Positions 25,863-35,167 of a DNA stretch of 64,000 nucleotides are shown piece after piece. The notes beneath the pieces were generated by a model. That model was not told where the DNA came from and ran no database searches. It worked only from the letters and a program-made list of their open reading frames with translations. How positions within the stretch are numbered: the stretch's first letter is position 1; every line of letters starts with the position of its first letter. This DNA comes from CAXSEF01 sp964236695 (GTDB taxonomy: Bacteria > Pseudomonadota > Alphaproteobacteria > Acetobacterales > Acetobacteraceae). The position numbers and the translations under genes are program-made. The stretch covers positions 1 through 64,000 of the forward strand of contig CAXSFU010000012.1 of NCBI GenBank assembly GCA_964236695.1. The letters are read 5' to 3'.

Positions 25863-27398
25863 ATGACGCTGAACCTCACGATCCCGCAGACCCTGCACAC
25901 CGACTTCACCCCGCGCATCACCGTGATCGGCGTGGGCGGCGGCGGCACCAACGCGGTCGACAACATGATCGCTCTCGACCTGCAGGGCGTGGATTTCGTG
26001 GTCGCCAACACCGACGCCCAGCAGCTCACCCACAGCCGGGCCGACCGCCGCATCCAGCTCGGCCCGCACCTGACGCAGGGGCTGGGCGCGGGCGCCAAGC
26101 CGGAGATCGGCCGTGCGGCGGCCGAGGAGGCGTCCGAGGAGCTGGCGCGCCATCTGGAGGGCGCGCACATGGTGTTCATCACCGCCGGCATGGGCGGCGG
26201 CACCGGCACGGGGGCGGCCCCGGTGATCGCGCGCATGGCGCGCGAGCGCGGCATCCTGACGGTGGGCGTGGTGACCAAGCCGTTCACCTTCGAGGGCGGC
26301 AGGCGTGCCAAGGCGGCGGAGGCGGGACTGATCGAGCTGCAGAGCTACGTCGACACGCTGATCGTGATCCCCAACCAGAACCTGTTCCGGCTCGCAAACG
26401 AGCGCACGGGCTGGAAGGAGGCGTTCAAGATGGCCGACCACGTCCTGTACATGGGCGTGCGCGGGGTGACCGACCTGATGGTGACGCCCGGCATGGTCAA
26501 CCTCGACTTCGCCGACATCCGCACCGTGATGGCGGAGATGGGCAAGGCGATGATGGGCACCGGCGAGGCGGATGGCGACAACCGCGCGGTGCGCGCCGCA
26601 GAGGCCGCGATCAGCAACCCGCTGCTGGAGGACACCTCCATGGCGGGCGCGCGCGGCCTGCTGATCAACATCACCGGCGGCGAGGACATGACGCTGTTCG
26701 AGGTGGACCAGGCGGCGAACCGCATCCGCGAGGAGGTGGCCGACGACGCCAACATCATCTTCGGCTCCGCGATCGACGAGCACCTGACCGGGCGCATCCG
26801 CGTGTCCGTGGTGGCCACCGGAATCGAGAGCCCGGCGCAGGCGGCGCTGGACGCGCAGCGGCCGCGGCTGGTGGCGGTGGGCGGGGGCGCGGCGGTGGCG
26901 ATGCCGGCAATGGCGCTGCCGCAGGGCGGCGGCTCGACGCAGTTCGCTGCCGCGGCCGGGACGGTGCCGGTGATGGCGACGATCCTGTCGGCGCAGCCGG
27001 TCGCGCAGGGGCAGGTGCCGCTGGTGGGTGCGCCGGTGGCGCCGGCCGCGGCGCAGGTCCCGGCCGCCGCGGCGGGGGCGGCGCAGCGGCCGGTGGCGAT
27101 GGACGGGGAGGCGCGGCAGGCGCCGCGTGCGGCGGCGGCGCTCACCACGCGCGCGCCGCGCAGCCCGCTGTTCAACGAGGCGCCGGCCGCGCCGGTGCCG
27201 GCGGCGGCGCCGCGCAGCAGCCTGTTCGGCATCGTCACCGGGGCGATCCGCAGCAGGCTGCCGGCCACCGCGCCGGAGTCGGCGCGCTCCGAGCCCGCGG
27301 CGCCGGCGGTAGCGGCGCCCGCGGCGTCGGTGCGTCCGGCGGTGACGGAGGAAATGGGACTCGACATCCCGGCGTTCCTGCGCCGCCAGACCTCGTGA
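25863..27398 (+). CDS. ftsZ: Cell division GTPase FtsZ
   Basis: A 511-residue tubulin homologue that forms the Z ring. Near the N-terminus ITVIGVGGGGTNAVDNMI starts the Rossmann fold, NTDAQQL follows, and the tubulin signature GMGGGTGTGAAPVIA lies near 109-123. The catalytic T7 loop is FADIRTVM. The core ends near residue 325. A long Ala/Pro/Gln-rich linker of about 170 residues leads to the conserved C-terminal peptide GLDIPAFLRRQ, which binds FtsA and other partners. The start ATG 25863 has GGAGAG upstream. Confidence 0.98.
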   Translation: MTLNLTIPQTLHTDFTPRITVIGVGGGGTNAVDNMIALDLQGVDFVVANTDAQQLTHSRADRRIQLGPHLTQGLGAGAKPEIGRAAAEEASEELARHLEGAHMVFITAGMGGGTGTGAAPVIARMARERGILTVGVVTKPFTFEGGRRAKAAEAGLIELQSYVDTLIVIPNQNLFRLANERTGWKEAFKMADHVLYMGVRGVTDLMVTPGMVNLDFADIRTVMAEMGKAMMGTGEADGDNRAVRAAEAAISNPLLEDTSMAGARGLLINITGGEDMTLFEVDQAANRIREEVADDANIIFGSAIDEHLTGRIRVSVVATGIESPAQAALDAQRPRLVAVGGGAAVAMPAMALPQGGGSTQFAAAAGTVPVMATILSAQPVAQGQVPLVGAPVAPAAAQVPAAAAGAAQRPVAMDGEARQAPRAAAALTTRAPRSPLFNEAPAAPVPAAAPRSSLFGIVTGAIRSRLPATAPESARSEPAAPAVAAPAASVRPAVTEEMGLDIPAFLRRQTS

Positions 27399-27575
27399 CG
27401 GGCATGGTGTGTCGCACAAAAAGTCACAGGATCAATGGGTTGCGGCGACATACTCGGAAATAAAGCTTTACTCGCCGCGCGACAGGGGAGGCCGTAACTT
27501 TCTTTTGTCGCGGGATACCGCGCCACCTGACGTGCTGCAGCGACGACGCAGGCTGCATGAACAAGGCGACGCGGA
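27399..27575 (+). promoter_or_regulatory. A+T-richer leader upstream of lpxC
   Basis: A 177-base gap after ftsZ whose base composition drops visibly (ACAAAAAGTCACAGG, GGAAATAAAGCTTTACTC, AACTTTCTTTTGTCG). That is unusual here and suggests a separate lpxC promoter. I could not settle on a -35/-10 pair and see no terminator hairpin for ftsZ. Confidence 0.35.
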
Positions 27576-28562
27576 ATGGACGGAATGACCGAGGCAGCCC
27601 TGGACGCTTGCCTAAATCCCGGTGCGGGCGACGCTGGGCCGGCGTTCGAGCATACGCTGCGCCGCTCGATCCATTGTCGCGGAGTGGGGCTGCACGGCGG
27701 CCAGCAGGCGACGCTCACGCTGTATCCTGCCCCGGCCGGCAGCGGCATCATGTTCCGCCGCTCCGACCTCGGGCTGGAGATCGCCGCGCGCCACGACGCG
27801 GTCGGCGACACTAGGCTGTGCACCCTGCTGTGCGATCCGGCGCGGGTCGAACTGCGCGTGGGCACGGTGGAGCACCTGCTGGCGGCGCTATACGCGTGCG
27901 GCGTCGACAACGCGGTGGCGGAGCTGGACGGCCCGGAGGTTCCGGTGCTCGACGGCTCCTCGGCGCCGTTCGTGTTCCTGATCGATTGCGCTGGGCGGGT
28001 GGCGCAGCCGGCGCTGCGTCGCGTCGTCGAAGTCTTGCGGCCGGTGCGGGTCGAGGAGGGCGGCGCCTGGGCGGAGCTGCGGCCGCACGCTGCCGACAGC
28101 GCCGCGTCGCTGCCAACGCTGTCGATGACGATGCGGATCGACTTCCGGGCGGAGGCGATCGGGCGTCAGTCGCTGGCCTTCGATCTGTCGGAGGCGGGGT
28201 TCCGCTCGGCGCTGCAGCATGCGCGGACCTTCACCCAGGTGGGGGAGATCGACGCGCTCAGGGCCGCGGGCCTGGCGCGGGGCGGCTCGCTGGACAACGC
28301 GGTGGTCGTCGACAGGGCGCGGGTCCTCAATCCGGGCGGCCTGCGGATGGCGGACGAGTTCGTGCGGCACAAGATGCTGGACGCGGTGGGCGACCTGTCG
28401 CTGGCCGGGGCGCGGCTGCACGGGTGCTTCGCGGGGCACTGCTCCGGGCACCGGCTGAACAACCTTGTGCTGCGGGCGCTGCTGGCGGACGCCGGCGCCT
28501 GGCGGTGGGCGGCGCCGGCCGAGGAGGCCTGGGCGCCGCGGAGCCTTGCCCACGCGGCATAG
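27576..28562 (+). CDS. lpxC: UDP-3-O-acyl-N-acetylglucosamine deacetylase
   Basis: A 328-residue zinc enzyme, the committed step of lipid A synthesis. Signatures are SIHCRGVGLHGGQQATLTLYP, the metal ligand His in VEHLLAALYACGVDNAVAEL, VPVLDGSSAPFV, and HKMLDAVGDLSLAGARLHG carrying the other two ligands. GHCSGHRLNNLVLRALL ends the fold. The start may be ATG 27576 or ATG 27585; neither changes the conserved part. It follows ftsZ, as in many proteobacteria, and is followed by a family A repeat and bamD. Confidence 0.96.
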   Translation: MDGMTEAALDACLNPGAGDAGPAFEHTLRRSIHCRGVGLHGGQQATLTLYPAPAGSGIMFRRSDLGLEIAARHDAVGDTRLCTLLCDPARVELRVGTVEHLLAALYACGVDNAVAELDGPEVPVLDGSSAPFVFLIDCAGRVAQPALRRVVEVLRPVRVEEGGAWAELRPHAADSAASLPTLSMTMRIDFRAEAIGRQSLAFDLSEAGFRSALQHARTFTQVGEIDALRAAGLARGGSLDNAVVVDRARVLNPGGLRMADEFVRHKMLDAVGDLSLAGARLHGCFAGHCSGHRLNNLVLRALLADAGAWRWAAPAEEAWAPRSLAHAA

Positions 28563-28572
28563 AGGGTGTGGG

Positions 28573-28723
28573 CAGGAAGAAAGTGTGTTTTTTCTTGAAA
28601 GAAAGAACCAAAGAACTTTTATTGATTTGGTATTGGAGCCGCCCGCGGGGCCAGAATCCCATTTGCAAAGTCTTTTTGCTTCTTTTCCTTCAGAAAAAGA
28701 AGACTCTTGCTGTCCCGCCTTGA
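28573..28723 (+). repeat. Family A palindromic repeat, copy A3
   Basis: It lies in the lpxC-bamD gap. The first hairpin carries an extra T run (TGTTTTTTCTTGAAAGAAAG). The second has one substitution in its left arm (CTTTTCCTTCAGAAAAAG). The inner part GGAGCCGCCCG...GAATCCCAT resembles A1 and A4. Nothing else is seen up to bamD at 28849. Confidence 0.85.
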
Positions 28724-28848
28724 GGCACCACGCCTAGCCGGGCGATCGACGGGCTTTCGACCCTGGTGTCTTCCTGTCGGCCTACCGCCATCGGGGAAGC
28801 TGCTGTATAGGCTCCGGCGGTGTCACAGGCGTTGCGGGAACCCAGGCC

Positions 28849-29739
28849 ATGAGCTCCATCACGAGCGCCTCGCGCGCGCTTGCCTGCGCGATCCTGCCCT
28901 GTGGGCTGCTGCTTGGGGGGTGCGCGTCGATCGGGTCGATCCTGCCGTGGAACGGCAACGCGGACGCGCTGGACCAGCGGGTCGACCTGAGCAAGGAGCC
29001 ACCGGAGCAGCTCTACAACAACGGCGTGGATGCGCTGAACCGCAAGGACTACGGCGTCGCGGTGACGCAGTTCGACGCGGTGCAGCAGAATTACCCATAT
29101 TCGCCCTGGTCGGTGAACGCGCAGCTGATGGACGGGTATGCGGAGTATCTGCGCAACCACTACACGGACGCAACGGCGCAGCTTGACCGCTACATCCAGC
29201 TTCATCCGGCGAGCAAGGACACGGCGTACGCCTACTACCTGCGCGCGCTGTGCTTCTACGAGCAGATCGCGGACGTGCAGCGCGACCAGAAGGGCACGCA
29301 GGAGGCGATGGTGGCGCTGCAGGAGGTGGTCAACCGCTATCCCGACAGCGCGTATGGCCGCGATGCGCGGCTCAAGATCGACCTGTGCCGCGACCATCTG
29401 GCGGGCAAGGAGATGGAGATCGGCCGCTACTACGAGAAGCAGCACCTGTATGCCGCGGCGATCGGGCGGTTCCAGCGCGTGGTCGACAACTACCAGACGA
29501 CGAACCACGTCCCGGAGGCGCTGCACCGGCTGACGGAGATCTACCTCAAGCTCGGGCTGACGGAGCAGGCGCGCAGGACGGCCTCGGTGCTGGCGTACAA
29601 CTATCCCGGCAACCGCTGGTACCAGGACAGCTGGAACGACCTGGTGGCGCAGAACGTGGTGCAGGGGCGCCAGATCGGCACCGCCGACCCGAACACCAAG
29701 TCCAGCCTGGTGGCGCGCGCCTTCGGCTGGATCTTCTGA
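28849..29739 (+). CDS. bamD: Outer membrane protein assembly factor BamD
   Basis: A 296-residue lipoprotein of the BAM complex that inserts beta-barrel proteins. The signal peptide ends in the lipobox LLGGC, with the acylated Cys at residue 25. TPR-type helices follow: EQLYNNGVDALNRKDYGVAV, FDAVQQNYPYSPWSVNAQLM, YIQLHPASKDTAYAYYLRAL, YYEKQHLYAAAIGRFQRVVD. Length is slightly above the E. coli protein. The order lpxC-bamD-recN-ligA is common in this group. Confidence 0.94.
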   Translation: MSSITSASRALACAILPCGLLLGGCASIGSILPWNGNADALDQRVDLSKEPPEQLYNNGVDALNRKDYGVAVTQFDAVQQNYPYSPWSVNAQLMDGYAEYLRNHYTDATAQLDRYIQLHPASKDTAYAYYLRALCFYEQIADVQRDQKGTQEAMVALQEVVNRYPDSAYGRDARLKIDLCRDHLAGKEMEIGRYYEKQHLYAAAIGRFQRVVDNYQTTNHVPEALHRLTEIYLKLGLTEQARRTASVLAYNYPGNRWYQDSWNDLVAQNVVQGRQIGTADPNTKSSLVARAFGWIF

Positions 29740-29848
29740 GCGACCGCTGCCGCGAGGCTGCCCGGCATGACGACCGTCCCATGCTGACCGACAGACGCAC
29801 GCCGACAGACCAGGGTTGGCCGGCGGGCCAGGGCGGGCCGGCGGACCG

Positions 29849-31537
29849 ATGCTGACGGCGCTGGCGATCCGCGACGTGGTGCTGATCGAGCGGCTCGATC
29901 TCGGGTTCGGCGCGGGGCTGACGGTGCTCACCGGCGAGACGGGGGCGGGCAAGTCGATCCTGCTCGACAGCCTCGGGCTGGCGCTCGGGATGCGTGCGGA
30001 CGCCGGGCTGGTGCGCACCGACGCGGCGCAGGCGTCGGTGGTGGCGAGCTTCGCGGTGGGGGCGGAGCATCCGGCGTATGCGCTGCTCGAGGAGGGCGGC
30101 ATCGGCGCGGAGGCAGGCGAGGACATCGTGCTGCGCCGCGCGGTGGCGAGCGACGGGCGGTCGCGGGCCTATGTCAACGACCAGCCGGTGGGGGTTGCGC
30201 TGCTGCGCCGGCTGGGTGCGCTGCTGGTCGAGGTGTCGGGGCAGCACGACCAGATGGGGCTGGCCGATCCGGCGACGCACGTGATGCTGCTGGACAGCTA
30301 CGGGGTGCCGGCGGCGCTGCGGCGGGAGGTGGCGACGCGGCACCGGGTGTGGCGCGACGCGTCGCACGCGCTGCGCCAGGCACGCGAGGCGATCGCTGCG
30401 GCGGAGCGCGAGGAGGAGTGGCTGCGGCATACGGTCGACGAACTGGTGTTGCTGGCGCCGCAGGCCGGGGAGGAGGAGGCGCTGGCGGGCGACCGGCAGC
30501 GGCTGCAGCAGGGCGAGCGGCGGGGCGAGGCGATCGCGGCGGCGCTGTCGGAGCTGACGCCGCGCGACCGGCGATCGAGCGGACCGGCAGCGGCGCTGCG
30601 GGCGGCGTCGCGGGCGCTGGGGCGGCTGGCGCCGCAGGGGGCGGAGGACGCGCAGGCGGCGCCGGCGCTGGCGGCGCTGGAGCGGGCGGAGGAGGCGCTG
30701 GCGGAGGCGGAGACGCTGCTCAGCCGGCTCGGGCGGGACGCCGAGGCCGATCCGCGGGCGCTGGAGGCGACGGAGGAGCGGCTGTTCGCGCTCAGGGCGG
30801 CGTCGCGCAAGCATTCGACTCCGGTGGCGGGGCTGGCGGACCTGCTGGTGTCGCTGCAGGCGAGGCTGCGGGCGCTGGAGACCGGGGCGGCGAGCATCGT
30901 GGCGCTGGAGGCGGAGAGTGCCGCGGCGCGGACCTCGTACGACGCGGCGGCGGTGCGGCTGACGCGGGCGCGGGAGGCGGCGGCAGAGCGGCTGGCGGGC
31001 GCGGTGGGGCGGGAGCTGCCGCCGCTGAAGCTGGACCGGGCACGGTTCTTCGCGGAGGTGGTGGCGCTGCCGGTGGAGCAGGCGGGGCCGCTGGGGATGG
31101 AGACGGTGCGGTTCCTGATCGCGACGAACCCGGGGCAGGCGCCCGGGCCGCTGGGGCGGGTGGCGTCGGGGGGCGAGCTGAGCCGGCTGATGCTGGCGCT
31201 CAAGGTGGTGCTGGCGAGCGGGTCGCCGGTGCCGACCCTGGTGTTCGACGAGGTGGACGCGGGGATTGGGGGCGCCACGGCGGCCGCGGTGGGCGAGCGG
31301 CTGTCGCGGGTGGCGGAGGGCGTGCAGGTGCTGGTGGTGACGCATTCGCCGCAGGTGGCGGCGCGGGGGGCGTCGCACCTGATGGTGGCCAAGCGGGAGG
31401 CGCGCGGGCGCACGGAGACGCGGGTGCTGCCGCTGGACGGCGGGCAGCGGCGGGAGGAGATCGCGCGGATGCTGGCGGGCGAGGTCGTGACCGAGGCGGC
31501 GCGGGCAGCGGCGGACAGCCTGCTGGGGGCGGCGTGA
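29849..31537 (+). CDS. recN: DNA repair protein RecN
   Basis: A 562-residue SMC-like ATPase acting in double-strand break repair. Walker A is GETGAGKSILLDSLGLALG, near residues 28-46. A long coiled coil rich in Ala, Glu and Arg spans the middle. The signature GGELSRLMLALKVVL and Walker B TLVFDEVDAGIGGATAAAVG are near the C-terminus, then VTHSPQVAARG. The ATG at 29849 begins directly at MLTALAIRDVVLIERL, the family start. The 109 bases after bamD hold no obvious signal. Confidence 0.96.
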   Translation: MLTALAIRDVVLIERLDLGFGAGLTVLTGETGAGKSILLDSLGLALGMRADAGLVRTDAAQASVVASFAVGAEHPAYALLEEGGIGAEAGEDIVLRRAVASDGRSRAYVNDQPVGVALLRRLGALLVEVSGQHDQMGLADPATHVMLLDSYGVPAALRREVATRHRVWRDASHALRQAREAIAAAEREEEWLRHTVDELVLLAPQAGEEEALAGDRQRLQQGERRGEAIAAALSELTPRDRRSSGPAAALRAASRALGRLAPQGAEDAQAAPALAALERAEEALAEAETLLSRLGRDAEADPRALEATEERLFALRAASRKHSTPVAGLADLLVSLQARLRALETGAASIVALEAESAAARTSYDAAAVRLTRAREAAAERLAGAVGRELPPLKLDRARFFAEVVALPVEQAGPLGMETVRFLIATNPGQAPGPLGRVASGGELSRLMLALKVVLASGSPVPTLVFDEVDAGIGGATAAAVGERLSRVAEGVQVLVVTHSPQVAARGASHLMVAKREARGRTETRVLPLDGGQRREEIARMLAGEVVTEAARAAADSLLGAA

Positions 31538-31542
31538 GGAGG

Positions 31543-31683
31543 CAAGGAAGGCCAGGGGCGCTGCCGCTGGACCCCGCCAAAGGCGAGCCTTTGGAAACCT
31601 GGGATTGGGCCTGTGCCTCATGTACGCGGGTCTGGGGGCGCCCGCCCCCAGCGGGTCCAGGGCAGAGCCCTGGCCTTGCTTCC
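31543..31683 (+). repeat. Family B repeat, copy B2
   Basis: Short form between recN and ligA, starting six bases after the recN stop and ending three bases before the ligA ATG. The left arm is diverged (CCAGGGGCGCTGCCGCTGG); the right arm CCAGGGCAGAGCCCTGG is intact. An inner GGGGGCGCCCGCCCCC palindrome is present. Confidence 0.8.
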
Positions 31684-31685
31684 TG

Positions 31686-33833
31686 ATGGCCCGCTCCCCC
31701 GCCGAGGTCTCCCCTGAGGAGCTGAACGCCGACGAGGCCGGCGCAGAGCTGGCCCGGCTGGCCGCCGAAATCGCGGGGCACGACCGCGCGTATCACGAGC
31801 GCGACGCGCCGGAGGTCACGGACGCGGAGTACGACGTGCTGCGGGGGCGCAACGCGGCGATCGAGGCGCGCTTCCCGGCGCTGATCCGCGGCGACAGCCC
31901 GTCGGCGCGGGTGGGGGCGGCGCCGGAGTCCGGGTTCGCCAAGGCGTCGCACCTAGTGCCGATGCTGAGCCTGGACAACGTGTTCGATGGGGCGGGCTTC
32001 GCGGAGTTCGGGGCGCGGGCGCGGCGGTTCCTGGGGCTGAAGGAGGGGCCGCTGCCGCTGGTGGGGGAGCCGAAGATCGACGGGCTGTCGATCTCGCTGA
32101 CGTATCGCGACGGGCGGTTCGCGAGCGGGGCGACGCGGGGCGACGGCTCCACCGGGGAGGACGTTTCGGCGAACCTGCGGACGATGACGGCGGTGCCGGA
32201 GCGGCTGGACGGCCCCTGCCCTTCGCTGGTCGAGGTGCGCGGCGAGGTGTTCATGACCAAGGCGGACTTCCTGGCGCTGAACGCGGCGCAGGCGGCGGCG
32301 GGGGGCAAGGTGTTCGCCAACCCGCGCAACGCGGCGGCGGGGTCGCTGCGCCAGCTCGACGCGCGGGTCACGGCGGGGCGCAGGCTGGGGCTGTTCGCGT
32401 ATGCGATGGGGCAGGCAAGCGAGGCGCCGGCGGAGACGCACTGGGGGTGGCTGGAGCGGCTGCGGGGGTGGGGATTCACGGTGAACCCGCTGTCGGAGCG
32501 GCTGGAGGACGAGGGCGGGGCGGCGGGGTTCCAGGCGCGCATCGGGCTGGCGCGGGGCGAACTGCCGTACGACATCGACGGGGTCGTGTACAAGATCGAC
32601 TCGCTGGCGCTGCAGCGCAGGTTGGGGTTCGTGGGGCGGGCGCCGCGCTGGGCAGTGGCGTGGAAGTTCCCGGCGGAACGGGCGAGCACGGTGCTGGAGG
32701 CGATCCACGTCCAGGTGGGGCGCACCGGGGCGCTGACGCCGGTGGCGTGGCTGGCGGCGATCAACGTGGGCGGCGTGCTGGTGACGCGGGCGACGCTGCA
32801 CAACGAGGACGAGATTGCCCGGCTGGACGCGCGGGTCGGCGACACGGTGGTGCTGCAGCGCGCCGGCGACGTCATCCCGCAGGTGGTGTCGGTGCTGGTG
32901 GAGCACCGGCCGGAGGGGACGGTGGCGTGGGCGCCGCCGGCGGTGTGCCCGGCGTGCGGGAGTGCGGCGACGCGGGCCGCGGACGAGGTGGTGCGGCGGT
33001 GCTCGGGCGGGCTGGTGTGCCCGGCGCAGCGGATCGAGCGGCTGGTGCACCTGGTGTCGCGGCTGGCGTTCGACATCGAGGGGCTGGGCGAGAAGACGAT
33101 CCGCGAGTTCCACGAGGCCGGGCTGATCGCAGAGCCCGCGGACATCTTCCGGCTGGGCGCGCACGAGGCGGCGATCGCGGGGCGCGAGGGCTGGGGCGAG
33201 GTGTCGGCGCGGCGGCTGATGGCGGGGATCGAGGCGCGGCGCACGATCGGGCTGGCGCGGTTCATCTACGCGCTGGGCATCCGGCGGATCGGCGAGCAGA
33301 ACGCGCGGCTGCTGGCGCGGCACTACGGGTCGTTCGCGCAGTGGCGGGCGCAGATGCTGGCGGCGACGGAGGTGGGGTCGGACGCGCGGCTGGCGCTGGG
33401 CTCGATCCTGCGGATCGGGCCGGCGATCGCGCAGGAGCTGGCGGAGTTCGTGGCCGAGCCGCGCAACGTGGCCAGCCTGGACGCGCTGGCGGCGCAGCTT
33501 TCGATCGAGGACGAGGTGGCGCCGGAGGGGGGCCGGCTTGCGGGCAAGCTGGTGGTGTTCACGGGCAGCCTCGCGCACATGACGCGGCCGGAGGCGAAGG
33601 CGCGGGCGGAGGCGATGGGGGCGCGGGTCACGGACAGCGTGTCGCGGAAGACGGACCTGGTGGTGCTGGGCGCGGAGGCGGGGTCGAAGGCGAAGAAGGC
33701 GGCGGAGCTGGGGGTGAGGACGGCGGACGAGGCGGAGTGGATGGCGATGGCGGGGGTGGAGGTGGCGGAGGAGGAAGGCCAGGGCTCTGCCCTGGACCCG
33801 CCAGGGGCCGCGCCCCTGGTCCGGCCCACATAA
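31686..33833 (+). CDS. ligA: NAD-dependent DNA ligase LigA
   Basis: A 715-residue replicative DNA ligase. The adenylation site is EPKIDG with the AMP-accepting Lys130. The N-terminal Ia domain has HDRAYHERDAPEVTDAEYD. The zinc finger has CPACGS...RRCSGGLVCPAQ (four Cys), followed by HhH motifs and a C-terminal BRCT domain (GKLVVFTGSLAHMTRPEAK, DLVVLGAEAGSKAKKA). Oddity: after the normal end near MAMAGVEVAEE the frame runs through repeat B3, so the last 18 or so residues (from QGSALDPPG) are repeat-encoded. Confidence 0.96.
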   Translation: MARSPAEVSPEELNADEAGAELARLAAEIAGHDRAYHERDAPEVTDAEYDVLRGRNAAIEARFPALIRGDSPSARVGAAPESGFAKASHLVPMLSLDNVFDGAGFAEFGARARRFLGLKEGPLPLVGEPKIDGLSISLTYRDGRFASGATRGDGSTGEDVSANLRTMTAVPERLDGPCPSLVEVRGEVFMTKADFLALNAAQAAAGGKVFANPRNAAAGSLRQLDARVTAGRRLGLFAYAMGQASEAPAETHWGWLERLRGWGFTVNPLSERLEDEGGAAGFQARIGLARGELPYDIDGVVYKIDSLALQRRLGFVGRAPRWAVAWKFPAERASTVLEAIHVQVGRTGALTPVAWLAAINVGGVLVTRATLHNEDEIARLDARVGDTVVLQRAGDVIPQVVSVLVEHRPEGTVAWAPPAVCPACGSAATRAADEVVRRCSGGLVCPAQRIERLVHLVSRLAFDIEGLGEKTIREFHEAGLIAEPADIFRLGAHEAAIAGREGWGEVSARRLMAGIEARRTIGLARFIYALGIRRIGEQNARLLARHYGSFAQWRAQMLAATEVGSDARLALGSILRIGPAIAQELAEFVAEPRNVASLDALAAQLSIEDEVAPEGGRLAGKLVVFTGSLAHMTRPEAKARAEAMGARVTDSVSRKTDLVVLGAEAGSKAKKAAELGVRTADEAEWMAMAGVEVAEEEGQGSALDPPGAAPLVRPT

Positions 33834-33912
33834 AGCAAAAGCCCTCGTCGAGTCTTCCAAAGGCTCGGCCTTTGGCAGGGTCCAGGGGCAGAGCCCCTGG
33901 CCTTGCCTTGCT
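33774..33912 (+). repeat. Family B repeat, copy B3, overlapping the ligA 3' end
   Basis: The left arm CCAGGGCTCTGCCCTGG lies inside ligA. An inner palindrome GCCAGGGGCCGCGCCCCTGG follows. The right arm CCAGGGGCAGAGCCCCTGG ends at the stop of the convergent solute-binding gene. The whole intergenic space is repeat. Confidence 0.85.
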
Positions 33913-34945
33913 AGCTTTTCGCCAGCCAGGCCGCGAAGCGCTGCTCCAGCCGTGCCTGGTTGTCGTGCCAGAACTGCGCGTCCACCGGCAGCGCGGTGCC
34001 GAGGTCTGGGGTTTCGGAGGCGGCGTCGGGCGTGTCGCCGCCGGGCGTCGCGGGGCGGGTGACCGGCAGCCAGGGCACCAGGGCCACCAGGGCGGCCTGG
34101 CGGGCGGGGTCGGACGCGAAGGCGAGCAGGTGCTCGGCGTCTGCGGTGTTGGCGCCGCCCTTGACCACCGCCCAGCCCTCCACCTCGAGCAGGCTGTGGG
34201 TCCATTGCAGGCCGAAGCTGCTGTGCTCGGCGCGGTTGCTCTGCACCACCACGCGGCTGTCGGCGGAGGTGAGCAACACCGCGCCGGAGCCGATCAGCGT
34301 GGGGGCGGCGGCGGCATCGTCGTACCAGACGATGTAGGGGCGGAGCTGGTCGAGCTTGCGGAACGCGCGGTCCACGCCGGCGTCGAGGCGGAGAGTGGCG
34401 TAGACGTCGCCCGGCGCGACGCCGTCGGCGAGCAGGGCGATCTCCAGGCTCTGTCGGGCGCCGCGCAGCAGGCCGCGCTTGCCGGGGTGCTTGGCGACGT
34501 CCCAGAAGTCGGCCCAGCTCGGCACGCCCGGGAACTTCTCCGTGTTCCAGGCGAGCACGGTACCCCAGGCCAGCGCCGGCACCGCGCAGTCCGCGGGGGC
34601 GGGCACCACGAAGCGGTCGCGGCCCAGCAGCTTGGCGACGTCGAGGTGCTCCAGCAGGCCCGCGGCGCAGGCCCCCGACAGGGCGGCGCCGCCGGCCAGG
34701 ACAAGGTCCCACGCGGCCGCGTTGTCGCGCAGGGCGTCGAGGCTGCCTGTCCAGGCCGGCGCGTCGACGGCAAGCCCGGTTTCGGCGGAAAACGGCTGCA
34801 GCACTGCCTGGCGCAGGGCGGCGCGAAGGGGGGCGTCCTCCGCGACGGCTGCGGCGAGGTCGCGCGCGCGGGCGGGGCGGGCCTGGGTCGCGGCCAGCGC
34901 GACGAGGCAGCAGCCCGTCGCGAGCCAGGTCCGGAACAGCGTCAC
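33911..34945 (-). CDS. Periplasmic solute-binding protein, spermidine/putrescine-type fold
   Basis: A 344-residue secreted protein resembling ABC-transporter binding proteins of the SBP_bac_8/PotD type. The GTG start at 34945 has GGGAGG eight bases upstream and gives a signal peptide (LATGCCLVALAATQARPARA). Family-like segments include WDLVLAGGAALSGACAAGLL, VPALAWGTVLAWNTEKFPG, WADFWDVAKHPGKRGLLRG and YIVWYDDAAAAPTLIGSGAV. No permease or ATPase gene lies nearby, so the ligand and transporter are unknown. The 222 bases between its start and the next gene (34946-35167) show nothing else. Confidence 0.7.
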   Translation of the reverse strand: MTLFRTWLATGCCLVALAATQARPARARDLAAAVAEDAPLRAALRQAVLQPFSAETGLAVDAPAWTGSLDALRDNAAAWDLVLAGGAALSGACAAGLLEHLDVAKLLGRDRFVVPAPADCAVPALAWGTVLAWNTEKFPGVPSWADFWDVAKHPGKRGLLRGARQSLEIALLADGVAPGDVYATLRLDAGVDRAFRKLDQLRPYIVWYDDAAAAPTLIGSGAVLLTSADSRVVVQSNRAEHSSFGLQWTHSLLEVEGWAVVKGGANTADAEHLLAFASDPARQAALVALVPWLPVTRPATPGGDTPDAASETPDLGTALPVDAQFWHDNQARLEQRFAAWLAKS

Positions 34946-35167
34946 GTTGTCGCCCTCCCGGCGCGCAGTCCGGGCCACGATAGCGTCGGGTGCGCCGCGC
35001 TCGCAATGTCGCGGCGGGCGGCGTCGGCTGCGGTGGCGCAGGCCATGGCGGCATCGTGACGCGCGGGCGCGCGGGGCCGGGGGGTTCCGCAACCCGGCGC
35101 GGCATGTGACGTTGTCGCGGCGGTGCCGGCCGATGCCGGCGCGCATCGATCCAGACAGGAGCTTCCC

